The notes under the pieces were generated by a model. That model ran no database searches. It saw only the letters and a program-made list of their open reading frames with translations, and was not told where the DNA came from. A program made the position numbers and the translations under genes. Shown piece after piece: positions 5,991 to 7,569 of a stretch of DNA of 7,569 nt; the first letter of the stretch is position 1; each line of letters starts with the position of its first letter. Source of the stretch: JAUWCW01 sp030609125 [NCBI: Candidatus Rokuibacteriota bacterium] (lineage in GTDB: Bacteria; JAUVQV01); contig JAUWCW010000086.1 in assembly GCA_030609125.1 (NCBI GenBank), positions 1-7,569 of the forward strand, written 5' to 3'.

Positions 5991-7061
5991 TCAGACCTTC
6001 AGCAGGTCCCCTTCCCTCCTGAAACGGGTCTTCAGGAACTGTTCGCAGACGTAGATGCTCGATCGCGTGTGCCCCGTCAGGCCGGACACTCTCACGGCTC
6101 CCCCGAAGAGAGCGAGCCAAGGGATCAGGTTGTCCTGGAGGTGGTCGTCCACCGGAGCGTCACGCTCCATGGCCTTCACGAGTGTGTCCGCCGCTTCCTT
6201 GCCGACGATCTCCGCCGGCTTGCCTTTCTCACCGAGGCAGTCAGCCCCGAGCAGGGATGGCTTGCCAGGCTGCCCTTCGTCCCGCTCCCCGTACACAGCC
6301 TTGAGGAAGATGCCGCTGCCGGGACAGAGGCTTTCGGAGTATGAGATCCGAATGGCCACCGGCACTTCGAGAAACCGCAGCCCTTCCTTCGCGCCTTGCG
6401 CCTGCCTTTCGGCGACCCGGGCTCCCTTGAGAAAGGTGCTCGCGTGGCTCACTCCCTCTACGCGATGAAGCCGGCCGAGAGCGGTCAGGTCCATGGCGCT
6501 GCCGGCCTCCCCGTCCCCCGAAAGCAGACCGCCGAGAGTGCCGGCCCGCAGCCTTGGCTCGATCCGCACCTCCATCTCGCCTCCTCCCCTCGGGTAGTAT
6601 CCCCGCCTCACGATCGTGCACTCGAAGGCGGCGTATCGCCGGAGGTGGGGCAGGAAGAGATCCTTGAAGTAGTCCGCCGGCATGCTCCAGGCGACGTCGG
6701 TTCCGCCCCTGAGGTTCAGGCGGCTCGACGCTCCCGCGAAGAGGAGCGGCAGGAAAAGGGACTGCAGGAGGAGGGTTATCGATCCGGCCGTTCCGATGTC
6801 GAGGGAAAGTCGGCGGCTGGTGACGGGCCCGGGGTGAAATTCCAGCCACTCGCTCCCCGGCTTTGCTCCCTCGAACCGCGAATCGCTCAACTGCCCGACG
6901 GCGCGCAGACAGGCGAGGTGCTGCGCCTTGAGCCCTGGCTTCCTCCTCCCTTTTCTGATATCCCTGATGCTGAAGGGCCTGGCTGTCAACAGGCTGAGGG
7001 CGAGGGCATTTCTGACGATCTGCCCCCCTCCCTCCCCGTGCGAGCCGTCAAGGAGTATCAT
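5991..7061 (-). CDS. rtcA: RNA 3'-terminal phosphate cyclase
   Basis: RtcA converts RNA 3'-phosphate ends to 2',3'-cyclic phosphates using ATP, through a covalent histidine-AMP intermediate. At 356 residues it is close to the usual family length. Visible hallmarks are the N-terminal DGSHGEGGGQIVRNALALS (5-23), the SIRDIRKGRRKPGLKAQHL segment (31-49), LDIGTAGSITLLLQS (87-101), GGTDVAWSMPADYF (119-132), GYYPRGGGEMEV (154-165), and VDDHLQDNLIPW (304-315). GHTRSSIYVCEQFL (330-343) carries His331, which occupies the place of the catalytic histidine of E. coli RtcA. No truncation is apparent. It is the first gene after a good promoter. RtcB ligase and the sigma54 regulator RtcR, frequent partners elsewhere, are absent here; instead it leads into ccsA-resB. 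Only a short GGGGA/AGG ribosome site precedes the ATG. Confidence 0.93.
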   Translation of the reverse strand: MILLDGSHGEGGGQIVRNALALSLLTARPFSIRDIRKGRRKPGLKAQHLACLRAVGQLSDSRFEGAKPGSEWLEFHPGPVTSRRLSLDIGTAGSITLLLQSLFLPLLFAGASSRLNLRGGTDVAWSMPADYFKDLFLPHLRRYAAFECTIVRRGYYPRGGGEMEVRIEPRLRAGTLGGLLSGDGEAGSAMDLTALGRLHRVEGVSHASTFLKGARVAERQAQGAKEGLRFLEVPVAIRISYSESLCPGSGIFLKAVYGERDEGQPGKPSLLGADCLGEKGKPAEIVGKEAADTLVKAMERDAPVDDHLQDNLIPWLALFGGAVRVSGLTGHTRSSIYVCEQFLKTRFRREGDLLKV

Positions 7062-7083
7062 CCTGAATCCCCGGCATGCGAGG

Positions 7084-7113
7084 AATCTACGACCCTCCCC
7101 CTCACCTTGTCAA
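7084..7113 (-). promoter_or_regulatory. Sigma70-like promoter upstream of rtcA
   Basis: On the minus strand a perfect -35 box TTGACA (7113-7108) is followed after 18 bases by TAGATT (7089-7084), which matches TATAAT at four of six positions. Transcription would start near 7077, leaving a leader of about 16 bases before the rtcA ATG at 7061. No sigma54-type GG-N10-GC box is seen here, although sigma54 control is the rule for the E. coli rtc operon. Confidence 0.5.
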
Positions 7114-7193
7114 CGAGAAGAAGACCGCGCCCGGCGGGAACACAGCCGTCTTAGTAAAAGCTCAAGGACATCAAGGTGTTGTGGGGACAATCC

Positions 7194-7235
7194 TCCCATG
7201 GGACCGAGATTTCGCCTATCCCTCTGTCGACAGAG
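7194..7235. repeat. Two perfect palindromes beside the right repeat unit
   Basis: TCCCATGGGA (7194-7203) and CTCTGTCGACAGAG (7222-7235) are perfect palindromes of 10 and 14 bases, 18 bases apart. The second abuts the right att-like repeat unit. Both lie about 80-120 bases upstream of the rtcA promoter. A dimeric DNA-binding protein site is the natural reading. Nothing comparable lies at the same position beside the left repeat unit, where a different inverted repeat occurs. Confidence 0.4.
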
Positions 7236-7345
7236 ACACATCAGAACCTGCGCCAACCCCTTATCTTTACTAAGAAACCCGACAATTACTGAGTGTGACC
7301 TATTGTGACTGAGTATGATTTCAAGTGGACACCTATTGGGCACCA
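7236..7345 (+). repeat. att-like repeat unit, right copy
   Basis: This is the same unit as at 651-752, in direct orientation and diverged. CCAACCCCTTA (7253-7263) is followed by 10-bp boxes ATTACTGAGT (7285-7294), GTGACCTATT (7295-7304) and GTGACTGAGT (7305-7314), then the identical 20-bp TGGACACCTATTGGGCACCA (7326-7345). Between the first box and the 20-bp motif it is 10 bases longer than the left copy, that is one extra box. No tRNA fragment precedes this copy. It lies between the rtcA promoter region and the end of the last gene. Confidence 0.62.
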
Positions 7346-7378
7346 GATTTGTCCTCCAATTGCACCCCATCTATCTGT

Positions 7379-7569
7379 CTACGAAACCGGGGGAATTCCA
7401 CTCCTGTCCCGCCAGGCATGGTAGATAGATGTGACATCGACGCGCCAGGTTGGGGAAACGATGGTGATGAGAATGGCCTCGGCATTGGCGATGGTGATTA
7501 CCACGAGGGCGATGCGCAGAGGCCAGAGGGTCCAGTCGAGGAACAGGCATACCGCCCCGACCATGATGA
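7379..7569 (-). CDS. C-terminus of a membrane protein, possibly CDP-alcohol phosphatidyltransferase (partial)
   Basis: The frame is open from the right edge to a TAG at 7381-7379, giving about 63 residues. A hydrophobic helix (PLRIALVVITIANAEAILIT) is followed by SPTWRVDVTSIYHAWRDR and a short polar tail. The GC-rich third positions and the single long helix support a real gene whose start lies beyond the window. The ending 'N-E-ILIT...W-DV-SI-HA-R' reminds me of the C-terminal end of CDP-alcohol phosphatidyltransferase family proteins (phospholipid head-group synthases), but the catalytic motif lies outside the window, so this is tentative. An internal ATG (7564) near the edge is probably not the start. 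Confidence 0.5.
   Translation of the reverse strand, partial: IMVGAVCLFLDWTLWPLRIALVVITIANAEAILITIVSPTWRVDVTSIYHAWRDRSGIPPVS

Noticed and set aside
7090-7130. tRNA-like look on the minus strand (GTTGACAAG resembling a valine anticodon loop)
   Set aside because: The anticodon stem has mismatches and no T arm or acceptor follows. The same bases form a better promoter.
4149-7154. Several long plus-strand open frames opposite resB, ccsA and rtcA
   Set aside because: They are antisense shadows of GC-rich genes with well-conserved products; they are rich in Arg, Pro, Glu and Gly and lack domains.
1-7569. CRISPR array, retron or toxin-antitoxin module
   Set aside because: No regularly spaced repeats, reverse transcriptase or paired small genes were found. 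The direct repeats are only two copies 6.5 kb apart.

Overview
This window reads as an accessory, mosaic stretch of a Gram-negative bacterial chromosome. A Desulfuromonadota/Geobacter-like (deltaproteobacterial) source is my best guess. That guess rests on the System II (CcsA/ResB) cytochrome c maturation pair, the large signal-peptide-bearing MscS channel, the stand-alone RtcA and the exported tail-tube-like protein; no rRNA or other taxon marker is present. Base composition is uneven: about the first 960 bases are visibly AT-richer, the MscS region is intermediate, and the resB-ccsA-rtcA block is strongly GC-rich, which suggests pieces of different origin.

Left end (1-760). A short C-terminal piece of an unknown gene ends at 72. 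It is followed by noncoding DNA with a strong hairpin (124-160) and a minus-strand intrinsic terminator (288-330) embedded in a larger, mutually exclusive inverted repeat (296-381). Next comes the 3' half of a tRNA-Leu(UAA) gene on the minus strand (565-620), cut off exactly at the anticodon loop. That is the usual scar of a tyrosine recombinase attachment site. Beside it lie a 9-bp inverted repeat and a repeat unit (651-752) carrying 10-bp-spaced boxes and a 20-bp motif. A diverged copy of that unit sits at 7236-7345, so two att-like units in direct orientation flank about 6.5 kb. No integrase is visible.

Centre (760-4028). A gp19-like phage tail-tube family protein ends at 1621. Its signal peptide is readable only if one extra base near 1090-1099 is removed. 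A 576-residue MscS-family mechanosensitive channel follows (1886-3616), preceded by a GC-rich hairpin. The converging gap 3617-4028 holds no convincing gene.

Right part (4029-7569, minus strand). Transcription most likely starts at a sigma70-like promoter (7084-7113) just upstream of rtcA (RNA 3'-phosphate cyclase) and continues into ccsA and resB. Together CcsA and ResB form the membrane synthase that attaches haem to apocytochromes on the outer face of the membrane. The CcsA has an atypical WWD haem-binding signature. The window ends inside the C-terminus of a membrane protein that resembles CDP-alcohol phosphatidyltransferases.

The genes are not an obvious single pathway. Envelope functions (MscS, CcsA/ResB, exported tail-like protein, possible phospholipid synthase) share a segment bounded by att-like repeats, together with an RNA repair enzyme.
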